64,000 bases of DNA, taken from Verrucomicrobia bacterium Tous-C9LFEB (GTDB lineage Bacteria; Acidobacteriota; Terriglobia; Terriglobales; Acidobacteriaceae). The translations under genes and the position numbers were made by a program. The number at the start of each line of letters is the position of its first letter. Position 1 is the stretch's first letter. Where the stretch lies: the NCBI GenBank assembly GCA_903970445.1, contig CAJCIP010000058.1:62001-126000 (forward strand). The letters are read 5' to 3'. The notes beneath the pieces were generated by a model. That model saw nothing but the letters and a program-made list of their open reading frames with translations. It made no database searches and was not told the origin of the DNA. Below are positions 54,785 to 64,000 of the stretch, piece after piece.

Positions 54785-54847
54785 GCCGGGCTGCGACGGC
54801 TTTCTTGCCGAATGCGTGCGATCAGGCTTTCGTACAATAAGCAGATT

Positions 54848-56707
<1,860 letters not shown>

Positions 56708-56762
56708 GCCTGCAACGCATTCTGCATCCTATAGTTGACCGCAACCGCGGTGGAGAACGTAC

Positions 56763-57287
56763 ATGCAAGGTGCTTTCGTAGCTTCTGTCAACAAGCGGCT
56801 GACAGTTTTTGCCGTGGTCTGTGGCTTCGCGTTGGCCGCGAACCTGTCGCTTGTTGCTCAGAGTTCACAAGCCACACAGGTGGATCGTGCTTTTGTGGCG
56901 AAGGTGTCGCAGGGCGGCGCCTATGAAGTTGAAGCGGGCAAAGTTGCTGCTATGCGTGGCACTACGCCGGTGATCAAGAACTTCGGGGTGCTTGAGTCGC
57001 ATGATCATGAAGGCGTCGGTAGCGAGTTGAAGCGCGTTGCCGCAGCCACGGGCGTGCCGATTGCTCCAGGACTGAACGCTGAGTTCTCAGCACGGCTCGC
57101 GAAACTGAAAACTGTTCCGGCAGACCAGTTCGAGCAGCTCTACGTAGCTGACATGAAGCAGATTCACAATAAGGACGAGGGGCTCTTTGTTCAAGAAGCT
57201 GAGCAGGGTTCTGCGGCCTACAACAGCTTTACGCGCCACACTGCACTGCTGGTGAAGGCGCATCTCGGCTGGCTCAACACGCTGTAA
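56763..57287 (+). CDS. DUF4142 secreted protein
   Basis: 174 aa. Signal peptide within residues 1-33 (RLTVFAVVCGFALAANLSLV, cleavage near VAQ). The mature part is a four-helix, ferritin-like bundle typical of DUF4142: FVAKVSQGGAYEVEAGKVAA, NFGVLESHDHEGVGSELKRV and YVADMKQIHNKDEGLFVQEA. Role unknown; members are often stress-related periplasmic proteins. The SD GGAGAA is in front of the ATG. Confidence 0.88.
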   Translation: MQGAFVASVNKRLTVFAVVCGFALAANLSLVAQSSQATQVDRAFVAKVSQGGAYEVEAGKVAAMRGTTPVIKNFGVLESHDHEGVGSELKRVAAATGVPIAPGLNAEFSARLAKLKTVPADQFEQLYVADMKQIHNKDEGLFVQEAEQGSAAYNSFTRHTALLVKAHLGWLNTL

Positions 57288-57479
57288 ACAGGAACTTGCT
57301 TCTTTCTTCGTCCGCTGACTCTGTTCACGGCCCCTTGATCATTGAAGCGCGCCTCGCCTGCGTGCTGCCCCGCGTCGTCGCGAGTGCGAGGAGCGGGAGC
57401 TCTTTCGAACACTTTTCTTCTCATACGAAGGTAGAGGGCACTGCTGAGCGACGGAGCGAAATGTCCGACGGCGGTTCCG

Positions 57480-58532
57480 CTACCGACCGGGGTATCCGCT
57501 TGCAGTACCGAACTCAGTCGCTCCGTATGGGTTCGGTGTGCCTGGCGTTCCTACTGGCGGCGCCGGCGGATTCTCCGGGCGTTCGGGATGCACCGTCCTA
57601 GCTGGATTCGGGCCGGGGGCGGCCGGTAGCGGACTGCCACGCAATCCTGCCAGAATCTGCTGCTGGAAATCACCGGCAGCCCCGGGGCTGTTCGGCAGGA
57701 AAAGCGTATTTGTACCACCGCGCGTTCCGATATCGCGCAGCGTGTCGAAGTACTGCGTGAGCAGCACAAGGCTCATCACTTCTTCCGCCGTCGATCCCGG
57801 AACTCCGGCCTGGAAGTGTTCGATGGAAGCAGACAGGCCATCAATAATCGCCTGCCGTTCCCGCGCAATACCGTTGCCCTGCAGGGCCTTCGATTCTGCT
57901 TCCGCCTCGGCCTGCTTCACCTTGAGGATCTTTTCCGCTTCACCGCGAGCCTGCGCGGCGACCTGCGCGCGCTGCGCCGCGTTGATGTCGTTCATCGCGG
58001 CCTTCACTTTGATGTCGGGAATAATGTCGGTAACGAGCGCGGTAAGAATGTTGAAGCCGAACTCACGCATGGTCGCATCGAGCTCGTTCTTCACGGCGAC
58101 CGAAATACCCGACTGCTGCTCGAATGTCTCATCCAGCGTTAGCTTCGGCACATGGCCCAGAATGCTGTTGAAGACGAAGCTCTCGATCTGTTTCTGTGGC
58201 GCGGACAGTTTGTAAAACGCGTCGAAGATGCGGTCGTCCAGCACCTGGAACTGCACGCTCACGGGAATCTGAACAAAGACGTTGTCGCGCGTCTTCGTCT
58301 CGACAGAGAAGGCCGCCTGCTTCACCTGCAGATCGACAAAGTACACACGCTCTGCGAATGGGATCAAAACGTGCAGACCGGGGCGTGTGACGCGGTCGAA
58401 TTTGCCGAAGCGCTCCACAATACCGGCGGAATACGTCCGCACGATATAGAGCGTCTTGATAACGGTAACGAGGATGATGATGGCAACGAAGGCGAACAGA
58501 ACGAAAATAGCTGGCATGGCGGACGCGGGCAT
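57480..58532 (-). CDS. SPFH/stomatin-like membrane protein
   Basis: 350 aa. One N-terminal span (AIFVLFAFVAIIILVTVIKT), then the SPFH/band-7 domain (ERFGKFDRVTRPGLHVLIPF, VFVQIPVSVQFQVLDDRIFD, ILGHVPKLTLDETF), a coiled-coil flotillin part (AQARGEAEKILKVKQAEAEA), and a Pro-rich low-complexity tail. It resembles paraslipin/QmcA proteins. It may scaffold membrane domains or proteases. No NfeD gene is adjacent, unlike many stomatin loci. Confidence 0.93.
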   Translation of the reverse strand: MPASAMPAIFVLFAFVAIIILVTVIKTLYIVRTYSAGIVERFGKFDRVTRPGLHVLIPFAERVYFVDLQVKQAAFSVETKTRDNVFVQIPVSVQFQVLDDRIFDAFYKLSAPQKQIESFVFNSILGHVPKLTLDETFEQQSGISVAVKNELDATMREFGFNILTALVTDIIPDIKVKAAMNDINAAQRAQVAAQARGEAEKILKVKQAEAEAESKALQGNGIARERQAIIDGLSASIEHFQAGVPGSTAEEVMSLVLLTQYFDTLRDIGTRGGTNTLFLPNSPGAAGDFQQQILAGLRGSPLPAAPGPNPARTVHPERPENPPAPPVGTPGTPNPYGATEFGTASGYPGR

Positions 58533-58844
58533 GGAGGCCTCGTGAGCAAGGATACTCCTAAGGCATGAAGCTCTCTAGGTTCGAAGCGTGTGAGTGGTCA
58601 GTTGAGCGTCGCCATATGGAAAGAAAGAATGAAGTACGAGCCGGATTTGGTCCGCACTGAACATGCACGGACAAACTCACCTCGCTTCTCATGAAGCGGC
58701 ATACCAGCCCGAGGCAAACCTGCAGGACACTCCGCTACGCACGACGCCGAAGCGTCCCCCTCCGGTCAACTGGCGAGTTCGTGATTAGGAATGTTTGAAA
58801 ACACGCAGTGGATCGACAAGGAACGTTGCTTCATGCCAATGGCT
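58533..58844. other. intergenic region
   Basis: About 310 nt between two minus-strand genes; it includes the promoter of the stomatin-like gene and the 3' flank of the GGDEF-EAL gene. Nothing else recognisable. Confidence 0.4.
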
Positions 58845-61217
58845 CTATTGAAGAACCGCAGGTGCGTCCAACGTTTGATCGAGTAGATGCGCGCCGCCAG
58901 TCCATGCAAAGGTCCGTTGCGGCGAACGGTGCCAACCGGATGGCCGATCTGCAAGAGAGAAGGTGCCGCGACCATGCTTTGCCAGCAACGCAGGCATATG
59001 CGACTCCAGATCCACACTCAGCATCGGCTTCCCAATCAGGTAACCCTGCGCGCAGTCACAGCCGAGTGCGGCGAGCTCTTCCATGTCTTCGACCGTCTCC
59101 ACGCCTTCAGCAACAACGCGCTTGTGCAGCGATCGGCCTAGCTGAACTACCGTTCGTACGACTTCGCGACGCTCCGCATTGCGATGCATGCCGGAAACGA
59201 AGCTGCGGTCTACTTTCACTTCATCTACAGGAAGGCTGAGAAGGAAACTAAGCGACGAATACCCAGTGCCGAAATCGTCCAAAGAAATGTGAATGCCGTG
59301 CGCGCGGATCTCATGCAGCAATTGCTTCACGGTGTTTTCGGGGACCAGCAAAACGGATTCAGTAATCTCCAGCCGCAGGAGAGCGGGATTCAGGCCGCTT
59401 TTCTCCAATGTAGACAACACCATTTTCAGAAAGCCGTGGTCGGCAAACTGGCGAGGCGACACGTTGACGCTGACGGAGAAGTTGGTCTTCCACGCCATGT
59501 TCCATTGCGCCACTTGCCGGCAAGCCTTGTCCAGAATCTGTGTACCCAAAGGAAGGATGAGGCCAGTCTCTTCCGCCAACGGAATAAATTCGCAGGGAGC
59601 GATGGGTCCACGTTCAGGATGATTCCAGCGAGCCAGCGCTTCGAAACCGCTGATGGTGTTGTCTGCTATACAAACGACCGGCTGATAGGCCACCTCGATG
59701 GCTCCCCGCTCCATGCAGTCTCGCAGATCAGCTTCCAGCAGCCAGCGACTGCTCATCTGCGCCATGGTTTCTCCGTCGAAAAGCTGCACGCGATTCTTGC
59801 CGAGCTGCTTGGCACGGTACATGGCGTGGTCGGCTGTACGAAGCAAGTCTTCAATCGCTGCGCCTGGCGTCAGGAACACGACACCCACGCTCGCGCTGCA
59901 CCGCAGAACGTGCTGCCCCATGGTGTACGGCTGACGCAAGGCGTCCAGAACGTGCTGCGCCGTGAGCTCTGCATGCGCAGCGTCCTTCGCGTGCGAGATG
60001 ACAACAAATTCATCACCGCCGAGCCTGCAGACCACTGAACCTTTGGGCGAGGAAATGCAGAGCCGGTCGGCCACCTCAATCAGCAGCCGGTCTCCTGTCG
60101 AATGACCCATGCTGTCGTTGATTGTCTTGAAGCGATCAAGGTCAAGGAACATCATCAGATCAACGCGCGACGGCGAAAGCGACGCCATACGTTCAGCGAG
60201 CGTGGAGCGCAGCTGGATGCGATTGCCAAGGCCGGTAAGGGTGTCTTGCAGGACTGTCTCTTCGAGCTTGCCGTGAGCTTCCTGCCACGCCCGCTCGCGT
60301 GCGTTGGTGCGCAGCGCAAACAAGATGAAACAGAAGCACAAAGCGATGCCGCCAGGAATCGGATGGAAACTGGCGAGGTAGGCGGAAGCGCCAATGGAGA
60401 GGAAGGCAAGCGTGGCCACGCTGACACCTCTCGCGCGCTGAAACACCTTGATGATGCGGCTGGTCTGCCGTCCCTCTTCAAAATTCATTCGCGCGTCGCG
60501 CAGGGTGAGGCAGAGGAAGCAGGCGAACGGCAGCGTCCACACAAGATCGACCGGGCTGCCCGGCTGATAGCCATGCAGGTAGAGCACGTCACCGATTGTT
60601 TCCAGCACGCTGTAAAGGAAAAGAAAGGCGGTGAGTCGAATAAAAAAGCGCCGTTCGCGAGCCACCGTGCATGCGGGCAGGCGAAGCACACAGCAGAGCG
60701 AAAGCGCCAAATTTTGGATGATGAATGCAGTGTTCTGATTCAGGCGGTCGGAATGCTTGAACACCAGGACATACAGCACCACGAAGAACGTGATTTCCTG
60801 CGCGCGGTCAAACCAGCGGATGCGGTCCCACGAATCGTACGTGGTATTGATCGCAAGCAGCAGAGGAAGGCCGAACAACAGCCACAATGCATTGTCAGGC
60901 CGGAGCCCTGCAAGCGTGTGCACAGGCCGGTAGAGCGAGTAGATGTAGATTCCCTGTGCTGTAGCCCAGATCGCACAAGCGGCCGCAACGGCTCCCCAGC
61001 ACCGGCGAGCTACAGCATCCGGCACAAAGTGCCGTTGGTACATCATCACGGCAAAGGTGACCGCGGGAAAAAAGAACTGCGCGATGTTGGACGCGACGAT
61101 GGCGTTCGGCACAAACAGGACGATGAGAAGATGCGCAAGTTCCGCGAGGCACACGACCACGAAGAGTGATCCAGACAGAAAATCCCTTGTGAACCTTGAG
61201 CCCGTTGTCCTCGTCAT
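58845..61217 (-). CDS. membrane GGDEF-EAL c-di-GMP protein
   Basis: 790 aa from ATG 61217 (SD AAGGAAG); a TTG at 61271 would add 18 polar residues. The N-terminal 290 residues hold about nine membrane spans. The GGDEF site is intact (LGGDEF, 400-404), and so is EAL (GFEALARWN, 526-528) with LDDFGTGYSSLSFL and VKVDRSFVSG. Both synthesis and breakdown of c-di-GMP are possible. It has no co-directional close neighbour. Confidence 0.94.
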   Translation of the reverse strand: MTRTTGSRFTRDFLSGSLFVVVCLAELAHLLIVLFVPNAIVASNIAQFFFPAVTFAVMMYQRHFVPDAVARRCWGAVAAACAIWATAQGIYIYSLYRPVHTLAGLRPDNALWLLFGLPLLLAINTTYDSWDRIRWFDRAQEITFFVVLYVLVFKHSDRLNQNTAFIIQNLALSLCCVLRLPACTVARERRFFIRLTAFLFLYSVLETIGDVLYLHGYQPGSPVDLVWTLPFACFLCLTLRDARMNFEEGRQTSRIIKVFQRARGVSVATLAFLSIGASAYLASFHPIPGGIALCFCFILFALRTNARERAWQEAHGKLEETVLQDTLTGLGNRIQLRSTLAERMASLSPSRVDLMMFLDLDRFKTINDSMGHSTGDRLLIEVADRLCISSPKGSVVCRLGGDEFVVISHAKDAAHAELTAQHVLDALRQPYTMGQHVLRCSASVGVVFLTPGAAIEDLLRTADHAMYRAKQLGKNRVQLFDGETMAQMSSRWLLEADLRDCMERGAIEVAYQPVVCIADNTISGFEALARWNHPERGPIAPCEFIPLAEETGLILPLGTQILDKACRQVAQWNMAWKTNFSVSVNVSPRQFADHGFLKMVLSTLEKSGLNPALLRLEITESVLLVPENTVKQLLHEIRAHGIHISLDDFGTGYSSLSFLLSLPVDEVKVDRSFVSGMHRNAERREVVRTVVQLGRSLHKRVVAEGVETVEDMEELAALGCDCAQGYLIGKPMLSVDLESHMPALLAKHGRGTFSLADRPSGWHRSPQRTFAWTGGAHLLDQTLDAPAVLQ

Positions 61218-61393
61218 CGTCTTCCTTTGCCGGCCACGCTCACTATCGGCATCAGCAGTGGTATCGTTCAACTCACGCTAAGCGCGGTAACGTAACCGCG
61301 ACAATCGTGTGAAAGCCTGATTCCACTGGGGAGCGGCGTACTCATCCTGTCTTTTGCATCCAACAACACACCGTAAATTGGGAGGCAACTAAC

Positions 61394-62809
61394 GTGGAGC
61401 AACCGCACTCCGATGCGCTGGTATTCTTCGGTGCGACAGGCGACCTGGCGTACAAGCAGATCTTTCCCGCACTGCAGCAGATGGTGAAGCAGGGAAAGCT
61501 GACTGTGCCGGTGATCGGTGTCGCGAAGGCAGGTTGGAACCTCGATCAACTAAAAGGGCGCGCCAAGGACAGCCTCGAAAAGCACGGCGGCATAGATGAC
61601 GACTCGTGGGGCAAATTACAAGGGCTGCTGCGTTACGTCGACGGAGACTATGCCGACCCCGCCACATTCAAAGCCGTGCGAGAAGCGCTGGGCGACGCGA
61701 AGAATCCCGCGCACTATCTCGCCATTCCCCCATCGCTTTTCGGCAAGGTCGTGGAGCAGTTAGTCGCTTCGGGCTGCTCCAGCGGCGCACGGATGATCGT
61801 TGAGAAGCCCTTTGGCCACGACCTGGACTCAGCGAGAGAGTTGAATCGCATTTTGCATTCTGCGTTCGATGAAAACGCGATCTTCCGCATCGACCACTAT
61901 CTTGCCAAGAGCCCCGTGCAGAACATGGTTTCGTTTCGCTTCTCGAATTCGATCATGGAAGCGCTATGGAACCGCGATCACGTGGAAAGTGTACAAATCA
62001 CGATGGCCGAAAATTTCGGCGTCCAGGGCCGAGGCTCGTTTTATGACGCGACAGGCGCCATTCGCGACGTCGTGCAGAACCACGTATTCCAGGTAATGAC
62101 GAACCTGGTGATGGACGCGCCTTCACGCAACGATAGTGAATCCATTCGCGACGAGAAGGTGCGTGTTCTGAAAGCAATACCGCCGATCGAGACGGCAAAT
62201 CTGGTGCGCGGCCAGTTCCGGGGCTATCTCGACGAGAAGGGCGTTGCGCCGGATTCGAAGGTAGAGACGTTTGCTGCGTTGAAGTTGCGCATCGATTCGT
62301 GGCGTTGGGAAGGCGTTCCTTTTTATGTCCGCGCGGGAAAGGACCTTCCGGTGACGGCTCTGGAGATCCTCGCCCGCTTCCGCAAGCCGCCCGTAACCAG
62401 TTTTACTCCTACGCAGAAGATACAAAACCATCTTCGCTATCGGCTCAGCCCGGAGATCGGCGTCGGCATTTCACTGTCGGCGGCGCCCACCCAAAAAGGT
62501 GGAGACCGGACGCCAATAGAACTGGTAGCGAGTCGTCATCCAAAGCCCGAAGAGATGGAGGCCTATGTGCGTGTGCTTGGAGATGCAATGGCCGGCGATG
62601 CCACGCTCTTTGCTCGGCAGGACTATGTTGAAGAAGCGTGGCGCATTGTCGACCCGATGCTGAAGGCCGACACGCCTGTATATCCGTATGAGCCCGGCAC
62701 GTGGGGACCGAAGGAAGTCGATGCGACGGTCAAGCCGGAAGGTGGTTGGCATGCTCCGCAGGCGGAGGAGCCGGATGACATGCACGTGTTGAGCCTGGAC
62801 GACTGCTAG
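61394..62809 (+). CDS. zwf: glucose-6-phosphate 1-dehydrogenase
   Basis: Oxidises glucose-6-phosphate with NAD(P)+ (entry to the pentose phosphate pathway). 471 aa; GTG start with SD GGGAGG. NADP fold VFFGATGDLAYKQIFPAL at the N-terminus. The signature is RIDHYLAKSPVQNM rather than the common RIDHYLGKE, but the substrate His and Lys stay. EKPFGHDL and the C-terminal domain match the family. It converges on mnmG with 6 nt between the stops. Confidence 0.95.
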   Translation: MEQPHSDALVFFGATGDLAYKQIFPALQQMVKQGKLTVPVIGVAKAGWNLDQLKGRAKDSLEKHGGIDDDSWGKLQGLLRYVDGDYADPATFKAVREALGDAKNPAHYLAIPPSLFGKVVEQLVASGCSSGARMIVEKPFGHDLDSARELNRILHSAFDENAIFRIDHYLAKSPVQNMVSFRFSNSIMEALWNRDHVESVQITMAENFGVQGRGSFYDATGAIRDVVQNHVFQVMTNLVMDAPSRNDSESIRDEKVRVLKAIPPIETANLVRGQFRGYLDEKGVAPDSKVETFAALKLRIDSWRWEGVPFYVRAGKDLPVTALEILARFRKPPVTSFTPTQKIQNHLRYRLSPEIGVGISLSAAPTQKGGDRTPIELVASRHPKPEEMEAYVRVLGDAMAGDATLFARQDYVEEAWRIVDPMLKADTPVYPYEPGTWGPKEVDATVKPEGGWHAPQAEEPDDMHVLSLDDC

Positions 62810-62815
62810 CGGGGA

Positions 62816-64000
62816 TTAAGCCGTGCGACCGCGCAATTGGATTTCAAGAAAGCACTGAATCAGCGACACTGCCGCCGGCGTCACGCCGGCAATGCGACTT
62901 GCTTGCCCGAGCGTCGAAGGCCGCACACGGCTGAGCTTCTCCACCATCTCCCGCGACAGACCGGAGCATCGAGCGTAGTCGAACCATTCAGGAATGGTGC
63001 GCTCTTCGTCTGCCCGCAGGCGGTCCATCGACCGGCGCTGCTGCGCGAGATAGCCGGCGAATTTGATGGTAGTTTCCACGGTCTTCATTTCGTTGCGCAC
63101 CCACGCAGGAAGCGTCCCTCCAGAGCACGCAAGTGCACGAGACCACTGGAGCAGTTCTGAAATACCAGCGATGCGATCGTGCAACACGGGTAGAAGCTGC
63201 TCCACCGTAACGTGCGGACGCTTCAGTAACTGGGCGAAGTTGTCCCCGCGCAAGAAGGGCTGCTGTGGCTGTCGCTTCTTGGCTAACGGCACCGCATCCT
63301 CGTCCACACTGGCTAGGTGCATCTGCTTCTGAACGTTGAGCTTTGTGCCATCGGCGAGACAGCCCACCGAAGACTCCATCAGCAGGGCGTCTTCTTCGCT
63401 TAGCTTGTTTACTTCGAGGAGCCTTGTGAACGCGGCGGCACGATCCTGCTTTGCTTCGAAAGCAGCCCATGCGACATCATCGATGAGACCCAGCTGACGT
63501 CCGTGAGGCGTAAGGCGAGTGTCTGCATTGTCAATCCTCAGATGCAGGCGAAACTCTGCGCGCGAGGTAAACATGCGGTACGGCTCGTCCGTGCCTTTGC
63601 TGATGAGATCGTCGATGAGGATGCCGGTGTACGCCTCGGTGCGATCCAGCGTGAAGGAGGCAGGGATCAGGGAACAGGGCATAGGGCTAAGCGGATCAAT
63701 GCCATCGCTGACAGTTGTGACTCCTTCTGATCCCTTATCTCTAATCCCTGATCTCTCACCCTTCGCGAAGAGTGCAGCATTGATGCCGGCCATGAGCCCC
63801 TGGCATGCCGCCTCTTCGTAGCCTGACGTGCCGTTGATCTGCCCCGCGAGGTACAGCCCTTGGAACTTCTTCACACGCAGCGTGCGATCAAGCTCGGTGG
63901 GATCGATAGCGTCATACTCAATTGCATAGCCGGGCCGCAGCATCTCGGCATTTTCAAGACCGGGAATGCTGTGCACGATCGCGGCCTGCACATCCATCGG
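62816..64000 (-). CDS. mnmG: tRNA uridine-5-carboxymethylaminomethyl modification enzyme, C-terminal part
   Basis: The gene runs off the right edge; about 394 codons are seen. MnmG with MnmE modifies U34 of several tRNAs using FAD. Visible signatures: [50 protein letters not shown](I)DNAD and the C-terminal helical domain ending in the [14 protein letters not shown] region. Between NAALFAKGE and [12 protein letters not shown] there are about 30 extra residues compared with E. coli, matching a repeat of 96 bp. Start lies outside the window. Confidence 0.95.
   Translation of the reverse strand, partial: PMDVQAAIVHSIPGLENAEMLRPGYAIEYDAIDPTELDRTLRVKKFQGLYLAGQINGTSGYEEAACQGLMAGINAALFAKGERSGIRDKGSEGVTTVSDGIDPLSPMPCSLIPASFTLDRTEAYTGILIDDLISKGTDEPYRMFTSRAEFRLHLRIDNADTRLTPHGRQLGLIDDVAWAAFEAKQDRAAAFTRLLEVNKLSEEDALLMESSVGCLADGTKLNVQKQMHLASVDEDAVPLAKKRQPQQPFLRGDNFAQLLKRPHVTVEQLLPVLHDRIAGISELLQWSRALACSGGTLPAWVRNEMKTVETTIKFAGYLAQQRRSMDRLRADEERTIPEWFDYARCSGLSREMVEKLSRVRPSTLGQASRIAGVTPAAVSLIQCFLEIQLRGRTA
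63662..63757. repeat. palindromic repeat inside mnmG
   Basis: The left arm AGGGATCAGGGAACAGGG (63662-63679) and the right arm GATCCCTTATCTCTAATCCC then TGATCTC (63728-63754) are inverse near copies built from GGGATYAG units. The element is about 96 nt (a multiple of 3) and is translated without a stop as part of MnmG. It resembles intergenic GGGATTAGGGAT-type repeats. Confidence 0.6.

Overview
The window is ordinary bacterial chromosome, GC-rich and densely coding. It most likely comes from Acidobacteriota, class Terriglobia (a Granulicella/Terriglobus/Edaphobacter-like soil bacterium). This is inferred from content: two very large Oar-type TonB-dependent receptors with an N-terminal carboxypeptidase-regulatory domain, an S53 sedolisin-type peptidase, a 1231-residue GH13 protein, a FeS-type (CryPro/6-4) photolyase, DUF4139/DUF4142/DUF6249 proteins and many diguanylate cyclase proteins. 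No rRNA, tRNA, CRISPR array, phage or IS transposase was recognised.

Layout. 0.1-0.8 kb: PIN-toxin/antitoxin pair. 0.8-4.2 kb: a divergent cluster in which an ECF sigma factor and its probable anti-sigma face a DUF6249 membrane protein plus hisS. A near-symmetric pair of ECF-type promoters lies between them. 4.2-8.4 kb: gamma-carbonic anhydrase, rpsU, zinc-ribbon protein, MBL hydrolase, small membrane protein, lipoprotein. 8.7-14.8 kb: GH13 protein, DUF4126 protein, glyA. 14.9-19.5 kb: two tiny (32-33 aa) membrane ORFs, an ABHD18-like hydrolase, alr and a frameshifted DUF4139 gene. 19.6-29 kb: lepA, a probable operon (MHYT-PAS-GGDEF-EAL protein, GT-C glycosyltransferase, acyltransferase) and the photolyase. 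29-38 kb: Skp-like chaperone, a 1.1-kb gap with tandem hairpins, a receiver-like protein with a disordered basic N-terminus, a GGDEF protein, HxlR regulator/azoreductase, M28 peptidase with a degenerate rhomboid, and a LysW-like protein.

38.6-48.3 kb is a tandem repeat of one arrangement: an Oar receptor on the minus strand diverging from dinB on the plus strand. Each receptor has a well-placed sigma-54 promoter. The first dinB is cut off just before its catalytic SIDE motif; the second is complete. 48.3-57.3 kb: S53 peptidase, then an ABC transporter-DesKR-like two-component operon that runs by GTGA overlaps into gluQ, followed by aspS. 57.5-64 kb: stomatin-like protein, GGDEF-EAL protein, zwf and the C-terminal part of mnmG.

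Main points for a second look: the symmetric ECF promoter; paired sigma-54 promoters and the duplicated dinB whose differences are almost all silent; short intergenic-type repeats sitting in frame inside gluQ and mnmG; two unannotated-size membrane ORFs; and a hairpin-rich non-coding stretch at 30.4-30.5 kb. Start codons were chosen from Shine-Dalgarno (SD) matches and family lengths and are inferences.
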